From Nereocystis luetkeana (lineage: Eukaryota; Sar; Phaeophyceae; Laminariales; Laminariaceae), in assembly GCA_031213475.1 (NCBI GenBank), contig JARUPZ010000036.1:1550001-1614000 (forward strand): DNA of 64,000 bases. Reading direction: 5' to 3'. Position 1 is the stretch's first letter. Every line of letters begins with the position of its first letter. The notes under the pieces are model-generated. The model made no database searches, was not told the DNA's origin, and saw only the letters and a program-made list of their open reading frames with translations. Of this stretch, positions 1 to 12,800 are shown one piece after another. The position numbers and the translations under genes were made by a program.

Positions 1-90
1 ATGCCTTGGGGTAGAACGCGGACAGGGGCCATCCTGCATTCCTACTGTTTATCGACGTTCCAAGAATGCTGCCAACTTACACTCTTGCAG

Positions 91-484
91 TTTCAGCAAC
101 AGAAGCACCCCCCACCGGGGTCGAAGTACCATCCACCGACGGTCGAACCAATGAGTATGCCATCCTATTGACTGTCTGGTACTTAACAGGCATCGCTCTC
201 ACTTGCTAAACAATTCTGTCCTTAGATGGATTCGAGTGTTCTCCAATTATGGTCCGTGTCCCCCACGATTGTATTCAGCTATATAACCCTTCCACTGCGA
301 GGAGAACTGCCCCCCCCCCCCCCCCCGCAGTACATAACTCCGGTCACGATTCATCATTCTGAGACATTCTTCACAGGTCGGGCGACGGGAGGACCAGTGG
401 TAGCGATGAAACATGTTCCTTTAACGACTATATTCATGACGGTCGCAGTCGAAGGCTCGCCAGTGACTGGAGGGAGGTGCAAAG
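91..484 (+). CDS. Two candidate exons (91-178, 377-484) of a plus-strand gene
   Basis: Exon 91-178 follows acactcttgcag and ends GTCTG|gtactt. Exon 377-484 follows ttcttcacag and ends GCAAAG|gtagtg. Their phases agree (2/1). They encode SATEAPPTGVEVPSTDGRTN and GSDETCSFNDYIHDGRSRRL, hydrophilic, no known domain. The antisense strand is open over the second exon too. The support is splice grammar and composition only. Confidence 0.38.
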
Positions 485-2995
485 GTAGTGGCCGAGGTAG
501 ACCTTCCTCCCGTTCGACGATGTTGTTGGCGGAGGCGGCAGTGGCGGCTGCGACAGCACTAGCCCTTCCCAAGGTAGACATTGCACGCGCCGCTACTACT
601 GCCATGCTCTCCCTCCTTGGCGTTTCTACGGCTGGTAATATAGGCTGGCAGTGCTGTAGACGACGTGTTTGCTGTATTCTTGATCAATGTTAGAGTTACC
701 CGCCAGACAGCGGTGCGATGTAAAAGACGTTTCGCAGTTTCCCAGAGTATCCCAACGTGCATCCACCTTCAACGGCATATATATACCAGGTATAACCAAA
801 ACAAACTGCAGTGCTACATACAGCAAACACCGGATCAGTAAGCAAGGCACAGTACAGCTAATGCGTTTCCGTCCTGTCCAACAATCTCCTCGATGGTGCA
901 ATTTATTTGGTCATCGGCCTGGTTCGTCTCCTCTGACCTTTGAGTCACCCCACCGTAGGGGTTGCACTTTTTAGGCCAAAGGTTTCAGACCAGTTGGGTT
1001 CCTTAAGTGAGGAACTACGAGTTGGGATGAAATATTTCTCGTATATTCGCTTTAGGACTACTGTCGTAGCGCATACAAGTGCCGGTCGGGTGGCACGAAC
1101 GAATTTCTCCCAAGTAGTATGTCGGGTGAGAGATTGAGCTCCTAATGTGAGGGCCCCAGGAACTTCTGGTGCACCCCTACTTGTGGGATGGCTCCTTTCA
1201 ATACAGCCCAGCCCGCCTTTACGACTTATTTTTCATCATGCCAGCACAGGACTCGGAACATGTGCGCGTCCCTAAGTATTTCTGCTCCATCTCCCACTTT
1301 CTCCCTTCATTGTACCATTCCTCGCCTAGCTATACGTGTACCAGTCTGACGAAAAAAGAAGGGCCTCATTTAAATAACTTGGAAAAAATAGAGGAAATAC
1401 TTTGAATCAGAAGAGGTGAATTCAAAAGCCTCCAAGAAGAGCACCTACCTGCTCAAATTTGTTCTCAAGTTTCCTCTTTTTTCCCCAGTTTTTTATGTGT
1501 GTATACTCAGCACACCAATACTCGGAGACAATTTTTTGGTTTCCCTGGGTTAAGGAGCAAAGACAATATAATGGCAATCGGATATTTGTTGCCAGGCAGT
1601 TATTCAAATGGCTAGAATTGCCGAGAATGGCATCGATCGAAAAACAAAAATGGTCTGTACGAGCTCTCTCTGTAAATCGCCCCAAACTTCCTTACTGACT
1701 GGGAAAATTGAGCGAAAAGCAGATACTGTAGGCGGGGCGTGGTAACGAAGCATCCTCGGGTCAGCCAATAGTTATTTTACGCCTGTGGTCTCTCTGTATG
1801 GTGATACGCATATTAACGATTTTTAGGTGTACGATGGCCAGTACCCCATGATCTTATTTCACAAAGGGCCTGAGATTTTGTTTTTCGAAAGGCCGGTATA
1901 TTTTTGGTGAGACTGGTATGTGCTTCGTCCTGCTGTGAGCGCGAGGTCCCGCCACCTGCCCAATTTCTCCCTTTTACTTTTTCCGAGCAATCGCGTCGAG
2001 TGCATGCGATTCCCACCCCATCAATAGTGACTTCGGAGCGATGGTTGGTACGCTGCCTCATTCTTTGCCTCCCACGACTTCTCTCAACTATTGTAGGCAC
2101 GATGAGCTACTCGCATACATATCTGGTAGTCAGCAATGCCCCCTCGCCTTCATTGTGTGCGTTCACTATTAATATTATTAATAGCGTGAATGTGCGTTCT
2201 CGTAGATTCTCTACCCTATTAGAATACTGTATGTTGTGCACCCTCACAGATCCTCACGCTCATCGCCTCCAGCCCACCCTATGCCCCTAGGTGTCTCGTG
2301 CTGTTCACATCGTGGAGAATCATCTTCGCGCGCAACCGTACCGGCCTCGGTGTTTTGGCGATCTTGATAAAAACTCATACCTACTACAGCAGTAGTAGTG
2401 ACTGGTAGCAAATTAATCACAGTTAGTTAGGTGTAGCACAGTCCTTTGGCACACGTTGCTATTAATAGTACGTACAACAACATGATAGAGTGTGGCACAT
2501 AACCAAGTGTACGGAACAGCAGTTTGTGCTGTATACTTTTCAGCCTCCGCTGACCCAACGCCAGTGGGGCATGTGTTACGCACAACACACGCATAGTAAA
2601 CCCACAGGATACCAATAATATACTCTGAAAAATGTGTCGTACAGCCGTCCAACTTGAACTCGCGCTTGACACTCCGTGATCTTCACGGGCGGTTTCTCTC
2701 AGGCAACTCCGCCTCTACGCCTGCCTTACGTTCTTTGAAAAAAAATCGAGTCCTCAGCCCATGCTTATTAATTAGCCGATGGGCGTTGGTATCCGTAAGT
2801 ATTGTTTTTGATTTGCAGTCACCACGACAGCTGATTGGCTGCATTAGTACTGTCTTCCTTTCAGGTGCACCAGGACCGATCAAAACGCTTGCTTCGCTCA
2901 GTGGCTCGCCGCCTCGCCCCGCCTAAAAGCAACCATACGAAATAAGCAAATCACTCGACATCACTCGTGCTCATCGACTCGGTCAATTGGTGCAG
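485..2995. other. No supported gene
   Basis: Apart from the 953-1183 MITE relative and one TACCAGGTA at 784-792, I see only short unsupported frames, AT-rich stretches and no recognisable domain. Confidence 0.5.
953..1183. mobile_element. MITE family 2 relative
   Basis: The left end CCGTAGGGGTTGCAC is inverted at the right end as GGTGCACCCCTAC. Internal stem sequences (GGTTCC-TTAAG-TGAGGAAC, GAGCTCCTAATGTGAGG) are those of the family 2 copies at 23188, 34164 and 49435. Non-coding. Confidence 0.55.
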
Positions 2996-3083
2996 TTTTC
3001 CCGTTCGGGAACGAGTTCTTCTCGATGATGACACTCGGGTTGTTTCCGGCGTCTGCAAACGGCGGCACGCTGCGCGGCAATAG
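2996..3083 (+). CDS. Candidate exon
   Basis: Bounded by ggtgcag|TT and GGCAATAG|gtgggc. It encodes FPFGNEFFSMMTLGLFPASA. It may belong to the same plus-strand gene as the exons near 91-484 and 4903-5096, but an intermediate exon would be needed to fix the phase. Confidence 0.35.
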
Positions 3084-4902
3084 GTGGGCTTCAGCTTTCC
3101 TCGAAGGAACGCTTCCCGGAAATAAATGGTATTTTGTTGATTTTTTGCTGCATGAAGACGCCACAATGTTCGCTGTTGACTACTACTGTAGGGACCGGTC
3201 CGTGTTGAGTTTCCAGGGCCCTAGCGATATCGGAGTCCTTCTATCCGCTGTGCCCATCCATATTTCTGAGAGCAGGTCCCCGTTCTGTACGGCTTTAAGC
3301 AGCCACTGCAGCGCCTTGTCCCCTTCCGCTGTATGTTCCGGCGGATACGCCAGGATTTATTTGTCGGGCCTTGTTGTTAGGTGTTTTTACAGTATGACAG
3401 CTACATGTAGTGTCGTATCGGTTCGGCTAATAATAGACCATTTATGCGTTAGTCCGTATTCGGGGTGATATGCTGGGGTGATGTGGCCTATGAGAGTACT
3501 CACCATTCTCCTGCATTTTCCGCCTCTACGCTGCTGCTGGCAGACTAAGAATACGACTACTTGAAACCTATCTTGCATGGAGAAAAGGAACACTCTAGAA
3601 CTACGAACAGTCCACGGTCTTTCTGGTTTGTTGGTTCCCGCCAGGAAGGCTCAAGCGCAACCAAGAGACGGCCCACATTCCAATACATGGCCATACGGAC
3701 ATCTGGGAACACTCGAGAGCACGCCCAGCCTGTTGAGACGTCGCTCTTGACAAAACGGACTTCCCTTGAGGTAGCAATCGAGGACTGCTCTGGTCATCAT
3801 GTATGTCCGATAAAACGCGCCTTTATATCGTCGTCCAGCGACGACCTTACACTAACAAGTACGCAGCACACAAGAGAGAATGAGGCGCCAATCTACACCA
3901 CCCTCAGTGCGAGCGTTTCCGTCTAAAGACCGAAATTACACCAAACCCGGGACCCCGGACCAATGCCAGCTCCAAAGATGATGGATTTGGGTGGTATCTG
4001 AGACATGCATGCCTACCCACGCGCAGGCACTCCATCATGCTGGAGTGTACCAGTCGCCGAAACGTACTGGCAAATGCCTTGCTCCAGTAGTAGCGCACTC
4101 CTCGAAGGCTCTAACTTCGAGCTCCCCACCCGATGTGCGCGTACCGGTTGGACACGTTCTGGGGCACTAGGCGCCCTCGACCACCCGCCCCTCTGACCCC
4201 CCCCCGCACCTTGAAACTTGCAAAGGGCTCCACTCTTGGACCGCCATCTACAACTGTACCAACATATTCTGGGGTTGGCTCTGCGGTAAGGTCCCGGGGT
4301 AACAAGTCGCACGAGCACTCCCACAAACCCCTGCTCAATACCGGAAGGTGGTCTCGCTCTCCCAGCTATAAACCGCTACTTGTGCTCTTCCTGGTATTCT
4401 GATAGTTTTTCTTGAGACGGCTCACCTTTGTTCGTCTCTTTATTTTTTATTTTTGGTTCTTCAGGTCTCAAGGATATGACTCCACCAGGACCGCTTTCAC
4501 GTTCCTGCACCGGGACGTATCACGAGGTACAACAAGCAAACACCCACCAGCGTGAGGCCCCTGCACGTTTCCAGACAGGCTGAGCAGATGGTGTTCCGTA
4601 CGCTTCAAGGCTAAAGAAGAGTTGCATGAGCCTCCTGCGACAATGGGAATGGCTTACATTATATATATATGTAAGTCATTCCCATTGCCCTGCGACCTCC
4701 TGTAGCCACAAAAGGGGTTTCCACAACTTCCCAGAACGTTACCACAAAATGTAACCGTCGCAGCGAAAAAATAATTAACGCACCAGTACGAGTACCAGAC
4801 AAAGTACTGGAATAATGTTTGAAGGCCCACCACAGGTAAACAAACGAAAAACGAACCACCAGGTAGGTAATATACAGCGATATCACGATCACAATAATTC
4901 AG
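3084..4902. other. No firm gene; fragments only
   Basis: Possible exon debris at 3216-3280 (after gtttccag) and open frames to 3926 with no recognised domain. The 47-bp palindrome insertion lies at 4642-4688. Confidence 0.4.
4634..4696. mobile_element. 47-bp palindromic insertion with perfect 8-bp target duplication
   Basis: CCTGCGAC occurs at 4634-4641 and again at 4689-4696. Between them lies a near-perfect palindrome with 18-19-nt arms (AATGGGAATGGCTTACAT / ATGTAAGTCATTCCCATT, one mismatch) and a TATATATA loop. An 8-bp duplication fits hAT-type insertion, but the element is far smaller than known MITEs. Confidence 0.6.
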
Positions 4903-5096
4903 GGATTACGCGATCGTCGTGTCCAACAATAGCAAGTACTGCACGCCCACTCCTCGTCCACCCGTCCTCGCAAATTGCGGCGACAGAGGCGACGGCAACT
5001 ACGGTGGGTGCCCCCCAATCTGCTCGCGGATATGGCGGCAAAAGTGACCCCAATCGGCGCTCAGTGAAAGAGGGCCCTCCTGATGTATGCCTTTGA
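4903..5096 (+). CDS. Candidate terminal exon
   Basis: Acceptor acaataattcag|GG, then 63 codons to TGA at 5094-5096: ITRSSCPTIASTARPLLVHP and SARGYGGKSDPNRRSVKEGP. Ser/Thr/Pro-rich tail. It ends about 150 bp before the first CCATGG island. No homology recognised. Confidence 0.4.
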
Positions 5097-5259
5097 CCGT
5101 GATGGATGGTAGGGTCTTGTCATCCCCTCCTCTTCTTTCACCCACTACTCCTGTCTGCGACACTCGCGTTAGCTGCTGTTCCCCTGAGAAAATTGCCTGC
5201 GGACGTAGCCTCGGTTTTCGCTCATGAATGCAAGTAAATAAATGGCTTCTTCTCCGTGG

Positions 5260-6085
5260 CAGTACCCTGGCGGTAGCAGTCCCATAGCAACTCCGTGAGT
5301 GTTCATGGGTAATCGTGGACGCTCATATGCATAGCATTATTGCCACGGAACTGCCATGGGAGTATCAACTACCACGTCAGTGCCTTGAATTATCATGAAT
5401 TTTGCCACGACACCGCCATGGCAGTGCCATACTGCTGTAAGACTGAAACACGGGAATGCCACCGAGCTACCACCGGACTGCCATGATCCATTCTGTGCGG
5501 CTATCATCAAACTGCCAAGATACCTGATGGGATTTCGCGGTATTTTCTATACTGCGCTTGCATGACGTCTCAGATCACCTTATGAGATGTCATGGAGCAG
5601 CATGGCACCTCATGGCCTTTTCGTATAGGGCATCATGATCTTCACTGAAGTGCCATGACAGGGTGCCATACACGGCAGTCCAATGACAATGCCGTATATA
5701 TAGTTAACTGTAGTGTAATGGCAGTTTCATGGCAATCCCATTGCCGTCCCCATGACAGCTTTCATGAAAAAGCTCGTGAAGGTGCGTGAAAGCTCATGAG
5801 GTGCCGTGCTGGGGTGACATCACAGGGGCCACGAGGGAGCATGGAGGAAGTGCCATACTCGTAGAATACTATTACGGGGGGCCATAGTTAACAGGACCAA
5901 ATATTGTTTGTAAAAATGGTTAAACATATAGGTTTTTATGTATACCATGGGCCCTGTTAACTATGCCCCCCCGTAATAGAGCCTTCCTTTGTGAAGTCCC
6001 GTGAAAATCCATGAAAGTGAAAAAGCAGCCCCATGGAACTGCCAGAAAAAACCCATGAAGGAGTTGCCATGACGGGCCATGACAT
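5260..6085. repeat. CCATGG island 1 (TGCCATGGCA type)
   Basis: Degenerate short repeats around TGCCATGGCA with flanks such as AGTGCCATG and TCATGG. Interrupted by MITE copy 1 (5872-5976), so the island predates that insertion. Confidence 0.7.
5872..5976 (+). mobile_element. MITE family 1, copy 1 (TA duplication)
   Basis: Terminal inverted repeats begin TTACGGGGGGCCATAGTTAA and are flanked by TA on both sides (5870-5871, 5977-5978). The 105-bp non-coding body contains AAATATTGTTTGTAAAAATG. A TA duplication suggests Tc1/mariner mobilisation. It lies inside CCATGG island 1. Confidence 0.85.
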
Positions 6086-7251
6086 GCCAAGAAATATTTC
6101 CATTGATTGGCGTCCATCAACAAGTGAACAATGTACGGCATCCGCCATTTTACTACTACTGTACGTGCTGTACTGCTGCCGGCACTAATGTACAGTGCAT
6201 ACAGTATTATATATACCTATTACTACCACAACCATGTCGACCGCGAAGCGACTGCGAACAATATTTACCAGGAACCAGGGTATGTATGTGTTTTGTGTTT
6301 ATTTTGGTTTTTGCGTCAATATCGTAGCACTAACTGCTTGCTGTACATCGTGGCATTTCTTGTCTCCTTCACACATGGAACCTCTTTCTTTCGTATAACA
6401 ATAACTATTTCTCGTGTTGAGCCGCAGTGTTCTTATTCTTACAATTCCTTTCGGCGAGCATTTCCACGAAAATGCACATGGACTTCCCGAAATAGCATGG
6501 GTGGGAAAAGGGGATACGCTGCCCCCATCACCCCCCTGCATGCGCCTCTCTTGTACCTAAAGTCATACCTGGTAGTGCACAGGCACAGGGGGGGGGGGGG
6601 GGGGGGGCTATGATGCCCCCTTTCCCCGCGTGGATATGCCGCCCTTAGCACATGCAACAAAAAAACGAGGCAAGCTTGATTATCGTTCGCACTACGCGAG
6701 TGGCGAGCCTCCATCTATCTCCCGTGTTCGCGGGCGGTTCAATGAACCCGTCCATAGCCGGTGCCCCATCTATATTACAAAAATCAGAGTTTGATAATCA
6801 ATGGTTCCGTTCTTAACGGTCCGCCCACATGAAAAAACGGGTTATTGCCAAAAAAATCAGGTATATATACCGTGTCAATTTTGTGCCAAAACCAGTTACA
6901 CTCCAAAAACAAGTACAAATCACACGCGAGGAGCTCCGCCATTGGCCGGCCTCACATCGTACTTATTTGTGGCTTGAAACTGGCCAAATGCACCCATCTC
7001 GATTTGTTTACTTCGTCTAGATTTCAACTGGTTTGCCTGATTTTCATCCAACCGGTGAGGCCATAAGTACACTGTTTTTTCTCGGCGTACGTATGTATGC
7101 GGTTTCCGGTCCCTCGGTTGCAAGTCTGATGTCTAACCTCTGTACGTGTGTAACTATACACATACGTACGTACGCTGATTTCACTTCTTCTTGTTTGGGT
7201 TTTGGTACGATGTGCTTCATCAATTTTCTTATGTGTACTCTGTTTTTGTAG
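6086..7251. other. No gene seen
   Basis: Holds a run of 18 or more G near 6590 and a TACCTGGTA at 6566-6574. The open frames are unsupported. Confidence 0.5.
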
Positions 7252-7456
7252 AGCATCGTGGACACAGCCGGCAGGCCGTCTGCCTCACCCCGCGTCGAGG
7301 TGGCTTGATACAGCACATAACTTCGCGCCGGGCAGGCGGTTACGCCAGGATTATCGAGAGGCGTCAAACCTGGCAGCGGGCGGGAGGCGCCAGAAGAAAA
7401 GCTCTTGGCACGCCCGCCGTGGCGAAACTAACGAAGCCTGGGGACCCTCTGCAGGT
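7252..7456 (+). CDS. Possible short exons
   Basis: Acceptor ctgtttttgtag|AGC with in-frame SIVDTAGRPSASPRVE and donor GTCGAG|gtggct (7252-7299), then gttacgccag|GAT with EASNLAAGGRRQKKSSWHAR and donor CTCTGCAG|gtctaa (ending near 7456). Borders are good, but the pieces are short and the other strand is also open. Confidence 0.25.
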
Positions 7457-10234
7457 CTAAGCGGAGCCCGTGGTACCTATATCCTGTAGAAAACACAGCA
7501 ATTCAGATTTTAGAGGCCCCCCGCTCAATGATCAGGCGTATTAATATATACCTGGTATATATTATATATATATATATACATATTTCATGGCCAGAAACAC
7601 CACTCGTGGCGTGTGCGCTCTTTACTTCAGGTTTCGGTATTTAACTGTTTTTGGCTCAAATGAAACAGGTGTACCTGGTTTTGGCAAACACCTCAACAAA
7701 AAAAGCTTGGCCGACCTCATCGCACGATCTCGGGAAGCTTGCAGTATATAACGGCCCGCCCATGTTGGGGTATACCATCACTAACCAACCCCTGCTACAC
7801 TTGCACGTGTTTTTGAGTGGGTTTGCGTCTCCAACGTCCTGCTCTGTAACGTGGATTCCGACCGTGTTTGGTTCCAGTTAACAGACGATTGTGATGGTTC
7901 CGTCGCCAACTCCCCGCCCATACCAAATTACATCACATACCGTACTCGACCGCTACGTGCGCGTAACTTCCGAGGGGGGGTTGCGCCTGCAATGGCACCG
8001 CAAGTGTTGAGAACCCACCACCACCACGGATGTTCGTCAATATTTTAGGATTGCAGTCCCGTTTTGAAATTCGGAGAAGTTTGTTCCCAAAACGGGACCT
8101 AGGGTTAAGCGTGCTCGTTCCGCCTCTAACATCCCTTCAATATCGGGATACACTGCCACTGCTTCTGTAGTTCATCAGAACAGTATGCACCTTGTAGTTT
8201 CGTTGTTTCGGGGGATTGCCCTCTCTAACGACCCGCTCGTACCGGGTACCTACCACGATGGCCAAACGACTACTATGAGTAGTAAGGAGTTCCGCTCATC
8301 ATGTATGTGGGAAGCACCATAGAATCGAGCTCATACATGTAATAATATCATGTGTCATTTAGGGATGGAGTACCGGACGAATCGATTCAAGTCTCTCCCT
8401 CCGTTTTCTGACCCATCCGTCATGTGAATGTATACGAGTGGGTGTGTACCAAACAGACCATGGCTCGCGATCCTTCTATTCTAAATGCCTCAATGATTCT
8501 CCACGGCAGCTATCTAGCCCTCTCTGCTCTCACGGTTCACTTCGAAGACGCTAAAGAAAGGATGATTTCGGTCGCTTGTCTTTACACGCTTCAGAATCTG
8601 GTGTGCGTATTCTGATATATTTGTTTACATCATCAGGTAACTAGTCTGGTGTTTATACCAGTACTGCATTATTAGCTTGTTGCGCCGTGAATTAGGCATC
8701 TCTTTCTTCGAACTGTTCCACTTTTTCTGCAGTTAACAGCATTATTATACCATATATATATAGCGTTTTAGGCATATATATATATATTCCTGCTGTTTCC
8801 CTCCAACCACGCGGTTGGTTCTTCTACATACTGGTACATATATGTGTTCGTGTTCTCTCTCCACTATCTCCGCTATCTCCCCTTCTTCCGCTCTGCGTCC
8901 TTCTGCTTCTGTTTATTTTGGTTTTGTCCCGATACCGCCTTCTTCGTTTTGGCTTCTTGTTCGTGCCTTTCCTTCATTTGCTTTTTGTTGTATGTTCTTC
9001 CTGTCGATGTCTCAATGAATAGTACGCCTGACACAGAGTAATTCATTCGTTTTGGCTCCAAAAAAACATCCCAGGTACAGTACATACCAAACCATCATGT
9101 GAAAGCCGGAAACTCGCTCAAAGCAACATACAGTAAGTTGGGTATAGAGCAGAAGACACGGGTTTCGGGTTGCACTCTATTAGACTATTTGTTCCTCGCC
9201 ATTTCGACCAGTAAACTATCTACCAGCAAGAAAGGTTTTTGGGCTCGCACAATGGTTTCGTTTCGTCTCGAAAAATGGCGGGACAGCACTTGACTTACTA
9301 GTGAAAAAATCGGCGGGAAAAGAAGACGCGTGTATTTGATGTTTGGTGATGTGAGCTCTTCTCCCGGTGTAAATAAACTAGACATCAAGAGCTACCAGGT
9401 ACTAATGTACGTGCACTTTGACGCACGGAACGCCATTATTTTCAGTAGTTAGTTGTGTGACCAAGTACGTACGTTATTTGTACTTGCTTCGAGTCTGTTC
9501 TATAATGATTTCCCTAGCAGATTGGTGTTAGTCTTGCATGATCTAGCATTATTTCATGATAATCGGAGCAGTTACAGTAAAGTAGTAGATAGTCACTATC
9601 TATCCTCGCGCAGTGAGTGTATACGCTTCCTATCAGCGTATAGGTGTGTGCTCTGCCGATCGGTACCTTCATGCCTTGCTCCTAAAGAGTACTGTACTGT
9701 CAAATTGCTACTGCTTCTACTACGTTACTGGTACTACAGCTACTACTTGTGTTGCACACTGACACCCTGATTCAATGCATTTGCTCCTACTTTACACCCT
9801 GGTATAAGTTTCAGCTTGTTCTTCCAGGGCACACACGGATATGACCAGCCTCTCTAGCCCATGAACAAAGCACACCGAAGCTTGCCGATTCATTCAAGCC
9901 CCGCCATCTTACATGCGCGATACTGGTAAGCTTGTGGCGCCGTATTGATTTCGCCCAACGACATTCGGAGCATTGTACGGAGGAGATGCGGCCGTAGTTC
10001 GGCGACCGCATGGTTCGCTGACTGACTGCTATGATGGCAGAGAGGGACTCGACTTTGCTCCGCACGGAAGGCTCCAAATCTCGAGTATTTCCTTCTCAAA
10101 TAACCTCTTAGACCTTTACTTGTACCGCCATACCAGAAGATACGCCTTGAGCTTTTCACCTCCAATTTGAGGTTGTCTGGAGTCTACCACTTTTCTGAAG
10201 CGCCACCACGGGCACGAACAAACCCCAACGAAGC
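7457..10234. other. No supported gene
   Basis: AT microsatellites (7540-7580, 8750-8790), an inverted CCCGTTTTG / CAAAACGGG pair near 8057-8100, footprint motifs at 7549 and 9393, and weak frames on both strands at 8815-9085 and 9811-10165. Confidence 0.45.
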
Positions 10235-10453
10235 GAATAAAAGCCCTAAACATATCTAGACAACGAACGCGTCTATCTCCAACCCCTGACGCGTAGAGCT
10301 TGCTAGTGAATAAAAGCCCTAAACATATCTAGACAACGAACGCGTCTATCTCGAACCCCTGACGCGTAGAGCTTGCTGGTGAATAAAAGCCCTAAACATA
10401 TCTAGACCACGGACGCGTCTACCTCCAGCTATTTTTGCTGCGTAGACCTTGCT
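10235..10453. repeat. 73-bp tandem repeat, three units
   Basis: Unit starts GAATAAAAGCCCTAAACAT at 10235, 10308 and 10381. The first two units are almost identical; the third decays after about 60 bp. Each unit carries ACGCGTC ... GACGCGT, able to form a stem. Confidence 0.9.
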
Positions 10454-11481
10454 TGCCTCAACAACCAATAGTCGGAAGCAGACCCGGCGTTTTTGTCTTG
10501 TTAGAGGCAGACACCTCTTGTCGCCCGCTTCAACGAGACGGGCGCGTGGTGCACGCTCACTACAAGGGTGCGGAACCCCCACCTCTTTGGAGATTAAAAT
10601 AGGAGAGGGGCAAGAGGCGGCAGGCGCTCTAGATCATACTGTACCTGGTAATACACATCTTGTGAAACGCCGAAAACATCACGTCGAGTCCGCAAACCGT
10701 AGACCAATCCAAAAGTAAGACAGACCTCCTAAAAGCACCGTTTGAGACCGAAAGCAGGACGCAACTTCCACCCAACGTTAAACAAATTCCGGGTCTGACG
10801 TGATTGTGAAACTTTCCAGGAGGAGGTGTTCAAGTAGAAGATCTGTGTATTCTACTAGGAACTCGAAATCGGGGATCTAGTCTACCCGTGTACTTGCTTT
10901 GGGTGCCATCTATACGATCTACTGGTCGTGTTTGCCAAAGGGGCTACGTGTCCAGGTGCCAAGGTGGAAACGCATCCAACACTCTTGCCTCCGATAACCT
11001 AACCGGCGCCACTCCAGACGGTACTCGTATGAAATTTCTCTCTGGTAGACCTTGCCATCTCACTCCAGTCTAACAACTCTTGCGCCAGTCTGTATAGATG
11101 CAGCTATGGTCCAGAGCCCCGCCAAAGCTCCCACCTCATCCCCCCACGAGGCAGTTTCATAGTTCCCCCATCATTGCTGTCTCTGGAAGTGGTCACACCG
11201 GAAAATAATTAACTCAGCGACGCTGTCATCCGTATGCGAAAAAATCCGAATCAAAAGCGGTAATTAGTATTAATAGGATGCAGCGCACTCTGCATGTGGT
11301 CTATGACTAAAACCATGCATGGTATCGGAAGTACCCGTCTCTCACGCGAATGGTGCGATATTGCCCTCAAATAGGATTGTGTAGTTTCGGATGGATATCT
11401 TGCTTGGAATTTCTTGGGCGTTGATGTTAGCACCGTGCTCCGTTGCCTCGCGAGGTTTTTCCCTGTCGATGGAGGACCTAC
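10454..11481. other. No supported gene
   Basis: Open frames on both strands without splice support. One TACCTGGTA at 10642-10650. Confidence 0.45.
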
Positions 11482-11632
11482 CGTGCTCGAACGTGGCACT
11501 CCGTCTCGAGCATAGCACGGTCTCGTCTCTTGCGGAGGGCTCTTGTTACGTCGAACAAACTCCTGCCCTTTTCACCGTCGAATTGTACGATAACTGTTGT
11601 TTTTCGTTCACCCCATTCCATGGCAAGGGATG
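11482..11632 (-). CDS. Candidate exon
   Basis: Minus strand, acceptor gcggtatttcag|CA, donor GAGCACG|gtaggt, 49 codons: SLAMEWGERKTTVIVQFDGE and KGRSLFDVTRALRKRRDRAM. It reads like a globular piece. Neighbouring exons were not found. A good acceptor (cccgtttttttcgcag) on the same strand at 12128 hints at another exon upstream. Confidence 0.42.
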
Positions 11633-12370
11633 CTGAAATACCGCGTGGAAATTCCCCGAGAAACCTCAATAATAGTATTCTGTAGACGTTTTGAACAGTC
11701 AAGCTTTAATTTCTGCCAACAACACTGTCCAATCGTGCGCGCCCCCGTCTATGAATGGTGTCGAATGGGCTCTGAATTACGACCACTATTCGCGCTTCAC
11801 GTGATTCGGTGTTTTCCATCGCCCGTTTGGCTGAATGCCGCAACGTTTGGATTATTCAGGGTCCATGGGGGGAGGGGGTGCTACTGGCCGCTTTTTAGAG
11901 GCCGCATTTTAGAGGCATTTCGAGGGGCCGTTTCGAAAGCCTCAAACGAGGCAAGCCTTTACTCGATGGGTTATGTACCGTAGTCTACTGCACTTTATAT
12001 CCAACGGGTGTATCTTGAAGACTAAGGGAAACATCGCGTATGTATCATAGCCATGCTGAAGCGCCTGGAGCAAGTGCACGTGCATCGGCGAAACCTGTCA
12101 ATGGTCGGATCGAGCGCTGGACCTGACCTGCGAAAAAAACGGGATGGGGGAACCAACGAGAGGACTTCGAAGGGACGGAGACGCGTACCGCCATAGATAG
12201 TGATAAGGAACACTTTTTGCCGGAAACAGTTCTGACCGACCTATTGCTGTAGTTGGAATCCCAACCACGGTTTACTACACTTCTCGCGCCATACCTGGCG
12301 TTTGCGATTGTTCATTGGGTTGCATGATCAGCTTGTATTTAGATCAGTTTTTCGATTACTTAGGGTCGTT

Positions 12371-12800
12371 CTTAGGCTCATTCTTGTCGGAGAGCTTTTT
12401 TCCATGATTAATTTCCAAAGGTTGGGAATATTTATTTGGAGATATGTATCAATATCCGGAGGCGTTCTGTCACTATTCGTGAAATTTTCCAGAAAAGAAG
12501 CAAGAAAAACCAAGTTTGTTAAATTTCACGTAGGGAAAAAACTCTCCGATAAGAATGACCCTTTATTGGAGAATTTTTCCCCATAATTTCGACATTTTTT
12601 TCGCGCAATTTTTCAATCTTCCATATTTTCCTGATATTTTTCCAAATACGTGAAATTTAACGAACTTGTTTTTTTTCCTTCTGGAGAATCTCACGAATAG
12701 TGACAGAACGCCTCCGTATATTGATATATACCTCCAAATATTTCGAAAACTTTGGAAATTAATTATGGAAAAAACGCTCTCCGATAAGAATGAGCCTTAC
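12371..12800. mobile_element. Foldback (long inverted repeat) element
   Basis: The left arm 12371-12540 (CTTAGGCTCATTCTTGTCGG, GGAGGCGTTCTGTCACTATT) recurs inverted at about 12630-12800 at roughly 85% identity, with an AT-rich 90-bp loop. A third partial copy of the arm tip (CTCTCCGATAAGAATGACC) lies inside the loop edge at 12541-12560. Non-coding. Confidence 0.8.

Noticed and set aside
10235-10400. CCCTAAA words as interstitial telomere
   Set aside because: CCCTAAA occurs once per 73-bp unit, not as a telomeric tandem.
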